Made by a program: the position numbers and the translations under genes. A stretch of 64,000 nucleotides of DNA from Labrenzia sp. VG12 (GTDB lineage Bacteria; Pseudomonadota; Alphaproteobacteria; Rhizobiales; Stappiaceae). Location: assembly GCF_002237595.1 (NCBI RefSeq), contig NZ_CP022529.1, forward strand, positions 4,154,001 through 4,218,000, written 5' to 3'. The notes beneath the pieces were generated by a model. That model saw nothing but the letters and a program-made list of their open reading frames with translations, was not told the DNA's origin and did not search any database. This document shows positions 54,878-62,326 of this stretch, one piece after another (within the stretch, counting starts at the first letter, position 1; the number at the start of each line of letters is the position of its first letter).

Positions 54878-54962
54878 TTCGGCTGAGCGGGCATAAACTT
54901 CGTGATAGGCACAAGGCTGAAACCGATCTGCCCAAATCATCAACAGGCCTGGGGATGACACC

Positions 54963-55817
54963 GTGAACAAGTCGAGACACTACTTTCACCTGCATCTTGT
55001 GTCCGACTCCACCGGAGAAACCCTGATGACCGTGGCGCGCGCTGCAACGGTTCAATACGAAAATGTCCAGGAAATCGAGCATGTCTATCCGCTCGTGCGA
55101 TCGCAAAAACAGCTTGATCGGGTCATCAGCGAAATCAGCAAGGCGCCGGGGATAGTTCTCTACACGCTGGTCGACGAGGAAATCGCCAAGCGGCTGGAGA
55201 TGAAGTGCCGCGAACTCGGTGTTCCCTTTGTCAACATTCTGGATCCGGTCTTTGCGGTCTTCCAGTCCTATCTGAATGTGACCCAGACCCACCGGATTGG
55301 TGGCCAGCACGAGCTGGACGCGGAATATTTCCAGCGCATGGAAGCGCTGAACTACACGATGATGCATGACGACGGCCAGATCTGGGACGATCTGGAATCC
55401 GCGGATATTGTGCTGCTCGGCATTTCGCGCACGTCGAAGACGCCGACCTGCATCTATCTGGCCAATCGCGGCATCAAGGCCGCGAATGTCCCGCTGGTGC
55501 CCGGTATTCCCCTTCCCGACCATGTGAAAAAGCTGAAAACACCGATGATCGTCGGTTTGATTGCCTCGGCCGAACGCATTCAGCAGATCCGCCGGAACCG
55601 GGTGCTGTCGCTGAATTCGGAAGGCTATAACGACACTTATGTGGATCGGAAGGAAATCTCCCAGGAGATCAACATGACCCGGCGCCTGTGCTCCGAGCAG
55701 GGCTGGCCGTTGATTGATGTGACGCGCCGGTCTGTGGAAGAAACGGCGGCGGAGATCCTCACATTGTTCAAGGACTACAAGGAAAAGCGGGAAGATGCCG
55801 GCGAAGAAAATCTTTGA
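54963..55817 (+). CDS. DUF299 kinase/pyrophosphorylase (PEP synthase regulatory type)
   Basis: A 284-residue protein of the PpsR/PDRP family, which reversibly phosphorylates PEP synthase or pyruvate phosphate dikinase. It starts with GTG. HLVSDSTGETL is the N-terminal signature and GISRTSKTP (153-161) the P-loop. Its place right of the origin, followed by maf, aroE, coaE and dnaQ, is conserved in alphaproteobacteria. The target enzyme is not in the window. Confidence 0.95.
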   Translation: MNKSRHYFHLHLVSDSTGETLMTVARAATVQYENVQEIEHVYPLVRSQKQLDRVISEISKAPGIVLYTLVDEEIAKRLEMKCRELGVPFVNILDPVFAVFQSYLNVTQTHRIGGQHELDAEYFQRMEALNYTMMHDDGQIWDDLESADIVLLGISRTSKTPTCIYLANRGIKAANVPLVPGIPLPDHVKKLKTPMIVGLIASAERIQQIRRNRVLSLNSEGYNDTYVDRKEISQEINMTRRLCSEQGWPLIDVTRRSVEETAAEILTLFKDYKEKREDAGEENL

Positions 55818-55838
55818 GCGCGGCACCAGACTGAAGGA

Positions 55839-56438
55839 ATGGCAATGACACTGGTTTTGGCGAGCGGCAGTAAAATCCGCGCGGAACTTCTGAAAAATGC
55901 AGGGCTCGCAATCGAGATTGACCCGGCGGATGTCGACGAGCGTGCCGTTGAAGCTCCGCTGCTGGAAGCAGGTTTCCCGCCGGAGGATCTTGCCAGCGTT
56001 CTGGCGGAAGCCAAGGCAAATGACGTCAGCGCGCGACGGCCGGGGGACCTTGTCATCGGTGCGGATCAGATCCTGGCCTTTGAAGGAGAACGCCGCACCA
56101 AGCCCGAGGACATGGAAGCGGCGCGCAGGCAATTGCTGGCCTTTTCAGGCAAAACCCACGAGCTGCATTCCGCCGTGGTGATTTCCAGGGATGGCGAAGC
56201 AATCTGGCGGCAGGTTTCGACCGCCCGTCTGACGATGCGCGACCTGACACCGGAATTCATCGGTCACTACCTGGCAAATGCAGGCGAAGCGGTGCTTTCC
56301 AGTGTCGGCGCCTATCAGCTGGAAAGCCTTGGCGTGCAATTGTTTGAAAAGATTGACGGCGACTATTTCACGATTCTGGGGCTGCCGTTGCTGCCTCTAC
56401 TGGGTGAATTGCGCGCCCTGGAGGTGATCGAGACATGA
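55839..56438 (+). CDS. maf: Maf-like nucleotide pyrophosphatase
   Basis: A 199-residue house-cleaning NTP pyrophosphatase. LVLASGSKIRAELLKNAGL is the Maf start (LASxSxxR). VIGADQIL and SVGAYQLESLG follow. The GADQ form rather than GADT is typical of the alphaproteobacterial second Maf group (YceF-like). Its stop overlaps the aroE ATG. Confidence 0.93.
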   Translation: MAMTLVLASGSKIRAELLKNAGLAIEIDPADVDERAVEAPLLEAGFPPEDLASVLAEAKANDVSARRPGDLVIGADQILAFEGERRTKPEDMEAARRQLLAFSGKTHELHSAVVISRDGEAIWRQVSTARLTMRDLTPEFIGHYLANAGEAVLSSVGAYQLESLGVQLFEKIDGDYFTILGLPLLPLLGELRALEVIET

Positions 56439-57283
56439 GTGAGGCCTTTCGAAAAGCGGCCATCACCGGTCACCCGGTTGCGCATTCCCGCTCGCCACTG
56501 GTGCATGGCTACTGGCTGAAAAAACACAGAATTTCAGGAAGTTACGAGAGGGTAGACGTTGCCCCGGAACAGGCCGGCGACTTTTTTCGCAATTTCGCGC
56601 GCTCTGGTCTCAATGGTGCCAACGTCACTGTGCCGCACAAGGAAGTGGCGGCCGGAAGCTGTGATTGGCTTGATGAGGCAGCAGAGGCCATGGGTGCGGC
56701 CAATACGCTCTGGCTGGATGAGGACGGCCGGCTTTGCGGTGCCAATACCGATGGGCTCGGCTTTCTCGGAAATCTCGACCAGCTTGCGCCTGGCTGGGAC
56801 GTTTCACGTGAATCGGCTGTGGTGCTGGGAGCTGGCGGTGCGGCGCGCGCCATTGTCTGGGCGTTGCTCTCCCGAAACTTCACAGCGGTGCATATCGTCA
56901 ACCGGACTTACGAAAAAGCCATAGCACTTGTGGAGGAGTTTGGCTCCGGAACGGTTGCTTATACCTGGGACAAGCTGGGGACAGTTCTTGGAGAAGCGGA
57001 CCTGCTGGTCAACACGACCGCTCTTGGCATGACTGGCAAGGCACCGCTTGAAATCGATCTGCAACCCTTGCCGGAAGGCGCGCTGGTGACGGATATTGTC
57101 TATGCGCCTCTCGAAACAGACCTGTTGAAACAGGCGGCGCAGCGCGGCCACCAGACAGTGGACGGGCTCGGCATGCTGCTGCACCAGGCGGTGCCTGGTT
57201 TCGAGCGCTGGTTTGGTGTCCGCCCGGAGGTGGATGACGACCTGCGCAATCTTGTTCTTGCCGATCTTGGAGTGACCGCGTGA
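56435..57283 (+). CDS. aroE: shikimate dehydrogenase (NADP+)
   Basis: A 282-residue enzyme reducing 3-dehydroshikimate. Shikimate-binding HSRSPLVH at 17-24, catalytic Lys69 in NVTVPHKE, Asn90 and Asp106 (NTDG). NADP loop GAGGAARA at 132-139. Residues DVSRES at 122-127 are encoded by parS site 9. Overlaps maf and coaE by 4 bases each. Confidence 0.97.
   Translation: MSEAFRKAAITGHPVAHSRSPLVHGYWLKKHRISGSYERVDVAPEQAGDFFRNFARSGLNGANVTVPHKEVAAGSCDWLDEAAEAMGAANTLWLDEDGRLCGANTDGLGFLGNLDQLAPGWDVSRESAVVLGAGGAARAIVWALLSRNFTAVHIVNRTYEKAIALVEEFGSGTVAYTWDKLGTVLGEADLLVNTTALGMTGKAPLEIDLQPLPEGALVTDIVYAPLETDLLKQAAQRGHQTVDGLGMLLHQAVPGFERWFGVRPEVDDDLRNLVLADLGVTA
56800..56815 (-). promoter_or_regulatory. parS site 9 with embedded GANTC
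   Basis: CGTTTCACGTGAATCG inside aroE, the only site to the right of the proposed origin. Three mismatches to the 16-base consensus but the 14-base asymmetric core is exact. GAATC at 56810-56814. Confidence 0.7.
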
Positions 57284-57867
57284 TCCGGATCGGCCTTACC
57301 GGCTCCATCGGCATGGGCAAATCGACAACGGCCAAGATGTTTGCCGCTGAAGGTGTGCCCGTTCATGACGCGGATGCAACGGTGCATATGCTGTATGCCG
57401 GGCGGGCGGCTCCCCTCGTGGAAGCTGCATTCCCGGGAACGGTTCGGGACGGCAGGGTCGACCGCCAGCTGCTCTCCCCGCATGTGCTGGGCCAACCGGA
57501 AGCGATGAAAAAGCTGGAAAGCATCGTGCACCCGCTGGTACGTGAGGAGGAGCAGGCCTTTCTTGACAAGGCCCGCGCGGACCGCCGCCGCCATGTGATG
57601 ATGGATATCCCGCTCCTGTTTGAAGCAGGCGGTGAAAGGCGGGTCGACGTGATCGTGGTGGTGACCGCGGACGCCGAGATCCAGCGACAGCGTGTCCTTG
57701 CACGGCCCGACATGACGAAGGAGCGGTTCGAGGCGATCCTGTCCAAGCAGATGCCGGATGCGGAAAAACGGAAACGCGCCCACTTCCTGGTGGACACCGG
57801 CCTCGGCATGGGCCCAGCACAGCGGCAGGTCCGGGCGATACTTAAAGCGCTGGCCGGCTGTTGTTAG
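57280..57867 (+). CDS. coaE: dephospho-CoA kinase
   Basis: A 195-residue P-loop kinase doing the last step of CoA synthesis. IGLTGSIGMGKST (P-loop 8-15), HDADATVHMLY and DIPLLFEAGGE are the family blocks. Starts GTG within the overlap with aroE (57280). A 445-base gap of repeats separates it from dnaQ. Confidence 0.96.
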   Translation: MIRIGLTGSIGMGKSTTAKMFAAEGVPVHDADATVHMLYAGRAAPLVEAAFPGTVRDGRVDRQLLSPHVLGQPEAMKKLESIVHPLVREEEQAFLDKARADRRRHVMMDIPLLFEAGGERRVDVIVVVTADAEIQRQRVLARPDMTKERFEAILSKQMPDAEKRKRAHFLVDTGLGMGPAQRQVRAILKALAGCC

Positions 57868-57953
57868 AACGCTTTGGCCGAGTTGTTTGCAACTCAGCCG
57901 CGCTTCACCCACCAACGTCATACTGAGTGTCTGGCCCGAACTCGCCCTGTCTA

Positions 57954-58059
57954 TTGTCATCCCCGCGAAAGCGGGGACCCAGTAACCTCATGAATCGGCT
58001 CTAAAAATTGAAATCTAACCTCACGGATTCCTGGTTTCCCGCTTTCGCGGGAATGACAA
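57954..58059. repeat. intergenic palindromic repeat, family A
   Basis: Left end TTGTCATCCCCGCGAAAGCG, right end CGCTTTCGCGGGAATGACAA, a nearly perfect long inverted repeat around a 60-base centre. Confidence 0.85.
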
Positions 58060-58094
58060 ATGTGAGTGAAGCATTCGCCCCGGCCACCACTGTC

Positions 58095-58190
58095 GTCATC
58101 CTGAGGAGCCGCGTTAGCGGCGTCTCGAAGGACGGGCCACTTGTTGGGAGCTTGCCGCGGACCGGACCTTGCGGTCCTTCTCAGGATGAC
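58095..58190. repeat. intergenic palindromic repeat, family B
   Basis: Left end GTCATCCTGAGGAGC, right end GGTCCTTCTCAGGATGAC, with inner CTCGAAGGAC. Same family as 43469-43571. Confidence 0.8.
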
Positions 58191-58312
58191 GCTGTGGCAA
58201 GTAGCAGCTCTGTTTAACCTGAATTTCCCCGAACACCGTGGAAAACCGGCCCGTCCCCTTGTCTCCTCACGGCTAACCTGCACAGTAAATCGAAGAGGCA
58301 AAAGGCAGACAA

Positions 58313-59026
58313 ATGCGCGAAATTTCCTTCGATACGGAAACAACAGGACTGAATCCGCGCGGCGGCGACCGATTGGTCGAAATCGGCGGCGTGGAGCTGA
58401 TCAATCATATTCCGACCGGAAATGTCTATCACGTCTATATCAACCCGCAGCGCGACATGCCGGAAGAGGCCTTCAAGGTGCACGGCCTTTCGGAAGAGTT
58501 TCTGAGAGACAAGCCCCTGTTTGAGCAGGTTGCCGATGAATTTCTCGAATTTGTCGGTGATGCGACACTGGTCATCCACAATGCCGCCTTTGACATGGGC
58601 TTCATCAACATGGAGCTGGAGCGCGCGGGACGGCGGACGATTTCCAACGACCAGGTGCTCGACACGCTGGACATGGCCCGGCGCAAGCGGCCAAGCGGAC
58701 CCAATTCCCTCGATGCGCTGTGTTCGCGCTATGGCATCGACAATTCCAAGCGTGTCAAACACGGCGCGTTGCTCGATGCGGAAATTCTGGCAGAAGTTTA
58801 CCTGGAGCTGATCGGCGGACGGCAAAGGGGTCTTGGCCTGATGCCGGAGGAAGAGGACACGTCTTCGGCAAGCGGTTCGACCGAACCCGGCGAACTCGGC
58901 ACCTTCAACGCCCGCCCGCGGCCGACGCCTCTGAAACGGCCGGCCCTTGAAAGCGAATTCGAGGCCCACAAGGCTTTCCTTGAAGGCATGGGCGAAAAGG
59001 CGCTTTGGGCGAAATACGGCGGCTGA
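58313..59026 (+). CDS. dnaQ: DNA polymerase III subunit epsilon
   Basis: A 237-residue 3'-5' proofreading exonuclease. Exo I FDTETTG (Asp7, Glu9), exo II region IHNAAFDMGFIN and exo III HGALLDAEILAEVY (DEDDh type) are complete. AGGC-type ribosome site precedes the ATG. Many Rhizobiales have secB next; here a leftward accessory block begins instead. Confidence 0.96.
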   Translation: MREISFDTETTGLNPRGGDRLVEIGGVELINHIPTGNVYHVYINPQRDMPEEAFKVHGLSEEFLRDKPLFEQVADEFLEFVGDATLVIHNAAFDMGFINMELERAGRRTISNDQVLDTLDMARRKRPSGPNSLDALCSRYGIDNSKRVKHGALLDAEILAEVYLELIGGRQRGLGLMPEEEDTSSASGSTEPGELGTFNARPRPTPLKRPALESEFEAHKAFLEGMGEKALWAKYGG

Positions 59027-59044
59027 CGGGCTTGTCCGTTCTGG

Positions 59045-59458
59045 TCACTCGTCGCTTGTGCCCAAGATGTCAACATCCAGGCCGATGCCCCGCACTCCCA
59101 GCATTTGAATGGTCTCAGGGCTGAGATCAAAGCCGCCCATCGTTTCCTCCAGAAACAGACTACTGCAAATACTGATCTGAAAACGTCCTGAAATTTCTCT
59201 CCAGACGGCGGTGTCTTGAGTTAAAGCGGCAAGAAGGTCACGGATTTGGGCGTCTAGATTTTCAGGTCTGCAATTGTCGGCGCAGATTTCCCAAAAGCCT
59301 GTCTTTGCAGTTCGCTTTCGCCCGAGTGCCGTCAGCACCACTTCGTCTTTTTGATGGGTCCTGTCCGGTTTTTGTTCCAGCAGGCGGGATATCTCTTCCG
59401 GGACGAGATCATCTCCTTTGATCCAAAGTCTTGTTCTTGATTCACTGATTACCGGCAA
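59045..59458 (-). CDS. DUF4279 domain protein
   Basis: A 137-residue protein. RLWIKGDDLVPEEISRLLEQKPDRTHQKDE and KTGFWEICAD fit DUF4279 (PF14106). No signal peptide. Function unknown; relatives are often found beside immunity or toxin genes, but I see no toxin here. Codon use is slightly less GC-rich than its neighbours by eye, which would fit recent acquisition. Confidence 0.78.
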   Translation of the reverse strand: MPVISESRTRLWIKGDDLVPEEISRLLEQKPDRTHQKDEVVLTALGRKRTAKTGFWEICADNCRPENLDAQIRDLLAALTQDTAVWREISGRFQISICSSLFLEETMGGFDLSPETIQMLGVRGIGLDVDILGTSDE

Positions 59459-59488
59459 GGTGATGCCTCAATTGGTATTGCGTTTTGA

Positions 59489-60379
59489 TCAATTGGCGCC
59501 GAGCAACCACCGCGCCGTCTCGAAATGCCGCTCGGAATAGTCGCTGGAAAAGGCCCAGGCCATGGTCTGGGCAATGGTCCAGTGCCGTGCCCGTTCGCGG
59601 TCAAGGCCAAGCTCTTCCGACAGTCTGTCCAGCCGGTAAAGCGCTGCGTTTTTGCTGTGTCCGAATTCGAAGCTTCTGACGATCGGGCTTAAGGAAAAGG
59701 CCGGGTCGCCGACCAGGGGCTTCGGATCGATCGCAAGCCACCCACTCCGTTCTGAGGACAGGACGTTGTGACCGTGGAGATCCTGGTGGAGCAGCACCAG
59801 ATCGGTTTCATCTTTCGGCAGGTCCGAGGCCGCCGCCATGGCAGCGTCCACCAGACGCCGCTCACAGGGTCTTCCCGCATCTTCCCAATCGCTTTCCAGG
59901 CTGTTTCGCCAGAGCGCTGCTTCTTCTGAAAGGCGCGTAAAGGGTGGGCCGGCCGGTTTCAGCAAGTTTTTCAGCAGCCCTGAGAGAACGGCCAAAGGAT
60001 CGACGTCAGGATCATCGGCCAGAAATTGCCCGGGCCGGCAACGTTCCAGAAGCATGGCATTCAGGTCAGGCGCGTGGTCAAGCAGCCGGATCGCGCCCTG
60101 GCCGTCCCAGTGCTTCAATGCGTCCGCTTCAAACCGGCATTCCCGATCTGGAAATTGCAGTTTCAGGACCGCGTCGGCTCCGTGACGTTTAGCGGGCAGA
60201 ACGTAAGACACATTGCCACTTGAAAACGGATCCCCAACCTGCTGCAGCTGAAACCTGTCGCGACACTGCGCAAGCAGGTCCGGCAGGCATTTCAGCCAAT
60301 TGCGGCCGTCTTCCCGTTTTTCCAGCCATGACAAGGACGCCGGGTACACGAAGCAATTCGTTTCGCCGGGCTCTGTCAT
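59489..60379 (-). CDS. aminoglycoside phosphotransferase family kinase, APH(6)-like
   Basis: A 296-residue protein-kinase-like phosphotransferase resembling the streptomycin 6-kinase/hydroxyurea kinase family (PF04655). The catalytic loop is LLHQDLHGHNVL (Asp and Asn), and the Mg-binding segment AIDPKPLVGDPAF. N-terminal ADAVLKLQFP carries the ATP lysine. Chromosomal members of this group are common and are not necessarily resistance genes; activity on streptomycin is not shown by the sequence. It follows the hydroxyacid dehydrogenase gene by 21 bases. Confidence 0.85.
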   Translation of the reverse strand: MTEPGETNCFVYPASLSWLEKREDGRNWLKCLPDLLAQCRDRFQLQQVGDPFSSGNVSYVLPAKRHGADAVLKLQFPDRECRFEADALKHWDGQGAIRLLDHAPDLNAMLLERCRPGQFLADDPDVDPLAVLSGLLKNLLKPAGPPFTRLSEEAALWRNSLESDWEDAGRPCERRLVDAAMAAASDLPKDETDLVLLHQDLHGHNVLSSERSGWLAIDPKPLVGDPAFSLSPIVRSFEFGHSKNAALYRLDRLSEELGLDRERARHWTIAQTMAWAFSSDYSERHFETARWLLGAN

Positions 60380-60400
60380 GCCTGAAGATCTTTTCGATGC

Positions 60401-61387
60401 TCAGAGCATGGATGGCAGGACGCGGTCCGGCGGACGGTGGCCGTCCATGAAGGTCTTGATGTTGATGATGACCTTCTCGCCCATCTCGATACGGCCCTCG
60501 ATGGTGGCAGAGCCCATATGCGGCAGCAGCACCACGTTTTCCAGCTTGACCAGCTTCGGGTTGACCGCAGGCTCGTGTTCGAAAACGTCGAGACCGGCTC
60601 CCGCCAGCTCCCCGCCTTCGATCATCCGGATGAGTGCGTTTTCGTCCATGACCTCGCCGCGGGCCGTGTTGACCACATAGGCATCCTGTTTCAGGAGCTT
60701 CAGCCGGCGGGCGGACAGGAGATGGAACGTGCCCGGCGTGTGCGGGCAGTGGATTGATACCACGTCCATGCGCGCCAGCATCTGGTCGAGGCTCTCCCAA
60801 TAGGTGGCTTCCAGGTCTTCTTCGACACCTTCCGGCAGGCGGCGGCGGTTGTGATAATGGATCGACATGCCGAAAGCCTTGGCGCGGCGGGCAACGGCCT
60901 GTCCGATGCGGCCCATGCCGATGATGCCGAGGCGTTTGCCCCAGATCCGGTGGCCCAGCATCCAGGTTGGCGACCAGCCGGCCCAATCGCCGGACTCAAT
61001 TGCCTTGATGCCTGTGGCAAGACGCCGCGGCACGGCCAGGATCAGCGCCATGGTCATGTCGGCAGTGTCTTCGGTCAGGACACCCGGCGTGTTGGTGACA
61101 TTGATGCCGCGGTTGTTGGCGCTGACAACGTCGATATTGTCGACACCATTGCCGAAATTGGCGATCAGCTTGAGATTTTCGCCGGCCTGAGACAGGACGG
61201 ACGAATCGATTCGGTCGGTCACCGTCGGCACCAGCACATCGGCCGTTCGCACGGCTTCGACCAGCTCGGCCTGGCTGAAGGGCCTGTCATTTTCATTGAG
61301 TCGCGTTTCGAAAAGTTCGCGCATCCGCGTTTCGACCACTTCCGGAAGTTTCCGGGTGACAACAACGACAGGCTTCTTTTTCGCCAT
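60401..61387 (-). CDS. D-2-hydroxyacid dehydrogenase (glyoxylate/hydroxypyruvate reductase type)
   Basis: A 328-residue NAD(P)-dependent dehydrogenase. NFGNGVDNIDV near the start, the cofactor motif GIIGMGRIGQAVARRAKAFG at about 152-171, the catalytic Arg in VNTARGE, Glu in LDVFEHEP and the His of LLPHMGSAT. The HMGSAT block suits glyoxylate reductases. Probably acts on glyoxylate or hydroxypyruvate; the C-terminus (DRVLPSML) is normal. Divergent from the SH3 gene, sharing a 248-base gap. Confidence 0.92.
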   Translation of the reverse strand: MAKKKPVVVVTRKLPEVVETRMRELFETRLNENDRPFSQAELVEAVRTADVLVPTVTDRIDSSVLSQAGENLKLIANFGNGVDNIDVVSANNRGINVTNTPGVLTEDTADMTMALILAVPRRLATGIKAIESGDWAGWSPTWMLGHRIWGKRLGIIGMGRIGQAVARRAKAFGMSIHYHNRRRLPEGVEEDLEATYWESLDQMLARMDVVSIHCPHTPGTFHLLSARRLKLLKQDAYVVNTARGEVMDENALIRMIEGGELAGAGLDVFEHEPAVNPKLVKLENVVLLPHMGSATIEGRIEMGEKVIINIKTFMDGHRPPDRVLPSML

Positions 61388-61410
61388 ACCAAACTGCCTT
61401 TCGCGCTTCG

Positions 61411-61427
61411 TTAAGGTTCTGTTAACC
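61411..61427. promoter_or_regulatory. exact CtrA-type box
   Basis: TTAAGGTTCTGTTAACC, a perfect TTAA-N7-TTAACC. It lies 24 bases upstream of the D-2-hydroxyacid dehydrogenase start and 209 bases before the SH3 protein start. The best CtrA match in the window. Confidence 0.55.
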
Positions 61428-61635
61428 TCAACGGGACCACTTTGACGCCGCGCGTGACGCGAGCGGAAGAGACCATACCCTTTTCCTTACCAGATGGTCC
61501 GGCAGAAACAAGGGATCGGTTTCATTCGCCGCGCTTTCCCAGCCGAAGGAATTGCCAACGCTGGTTTTCACGCAAATTATTCGCTACAGCTTTGCCTCAG
61601 AACAGCGATCAATAACAATTGGACAACCGGACATA

Positions 61636-62175
61636 ATGGCTTCTACGTACGCAGCGACCCGGCTCTTTCTGTGTCTCATGGCATTTGTGGTCGGGCTTGC
61701 CGCCGTGCCGGCTTCCGCCTGGGCGCAGGGAAACGGAACCCGGGCCACCGATTTGCCGTTGCCGCGCTTTGTCAGCCTCAAATCCGACCGGGTGAACGTG
61801 CGCATCGGCCCGTCCCGGGAACACAAGATTGCCTGGACATTCGTCCAGTCCGGTTTGCCGGTGGAAATCATCCAGGAGTTCGAAAACTGGCGCCAGATCC
61901 GTGACTGGGAAGGCAAGACCGGCTGGGTGTTCCACTCGCTCCTGTCGGGCCGCCGGACGGCCCTGATCACGCCCTGGGAAAAGTCCAATCTGACACCGCT
62001 GCGTGCCCGGTCCCGGTCCGATGCCAATATTGTCGCCGAACTGGAACCCTTCGTCCTGACATCCATCACCGAATGTGCCGGTGGCTGGTGCCGGGTCAAT
62101 GGCGACAATTACGACGGCTGGCTCGACCAGACGCGTCTCTTCGGCGTTTATCCCGACGAGACCCTGGAGGACTGA
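61636..62175 (+). CDS. periplasmic SH3-domain protein
   Basis: A 179-residue protein. Signal peptide 1-29 (cleaved after AWA), then two bacterial SH3-like repeats: VSLKSDRVNVRIGPSREHKI and NLTPLRARSRSDANIVAELE, each ending in W-rich GKTGWVFHSLL and YDGWLDQTRLFGVYP. Such DUF1058/SH3_3 proteins bind peptidoglycan or partner enzymes in the periplasm. Start MASTYAATRLF at 61636; a longer start at 61552 hides the signal peptide. Confidence 0.9.
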   Translation: MASTYAATRLFLCLMAFVVGLAAVPASAWAQGNGTRATDLPLPRFVSLKSDRVNVRIGPSREHKIAWTFVQSGLPVEIIQEFENWRQIRDWEGKTGWVFHSLLSGRRTALITPWEKSNLTPLRARSRSDANIVAELEPFVLTSITECAGGWCRVNGDNYDGWLDQTRLFGVYPDETLED

Positions 62176-62234
62176 TCGGGGAAGCAGTGACTTTCTCGAG
62201 CCTGTGAATTGGCTGTTTGAGCATCTTCCTCTCC

Positions 62235-62272
62235 TTGTCATCCCGGTTCGGCGTTAGCTGAGACCGGGACAA
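62235..62272. repeat. truncated family A repeat
   Basis: TTGTCATCCCGG ... ACCGGGACAA. A short, mostly terminal-arm copy of family A, just before the fabI terminator. Confidence 0.55.
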
Positions 62273-62273
62273 A

Positions 62274-62305
62274 TAAAAAAAGGCGGCCAGTCGGCCGCCT
62301 TTTTC
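62274..62305. terminator. bidirectional terminator between the SH3 gene and fabI
   Basis: Stem AAAAAAGGCGGCC / GGCCGCCTTTTT around AGTC, with T's in both directions. 22 bases after the fabI stop and about 100 after the SH3 gene stop, the two genes being convergent. Confidence 0.85.
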
Positions 62306-62326
62306 GATTCCAGCCAGTCAGCAGCT

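Larger units (their letters stand above)
54537..54962. other. predicted chromosomal replication origin (oriC)
   Basis: The 426-base gap between divergent hemE and the DUF299 gene, the same setting as the Caulobacter origin. Contains an AT-rich stretch (54560-54603), DnaA-box-like sequences at 54814-54822 (TAATCCACA, one mismatch), 54824-54832 and 54628-54636 (two each), two CtrA-like motifs and three GANTC sites. Genes on both sides run away from it. parAB and nine parS sites are close. Confidence 0.7.
57868..58312. other. 445-base gap between coaE and dnaQ, filled by two repeats
   Basis: Contains a family A repeat (57954-58059) and a family B repeat (58095-58190). The remaining 120 bases before dnaQ should hold its promoter; nothing distinct seen. 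No gene. Confidence 0.6.

Noticed and set aside
59489..60379. Calling the APH-like gene an antibiotic-resistance gene
   Set aside because: The family includes many chromosomal kinases of unknown substrate; nothing in the context shows mobility or resistance.
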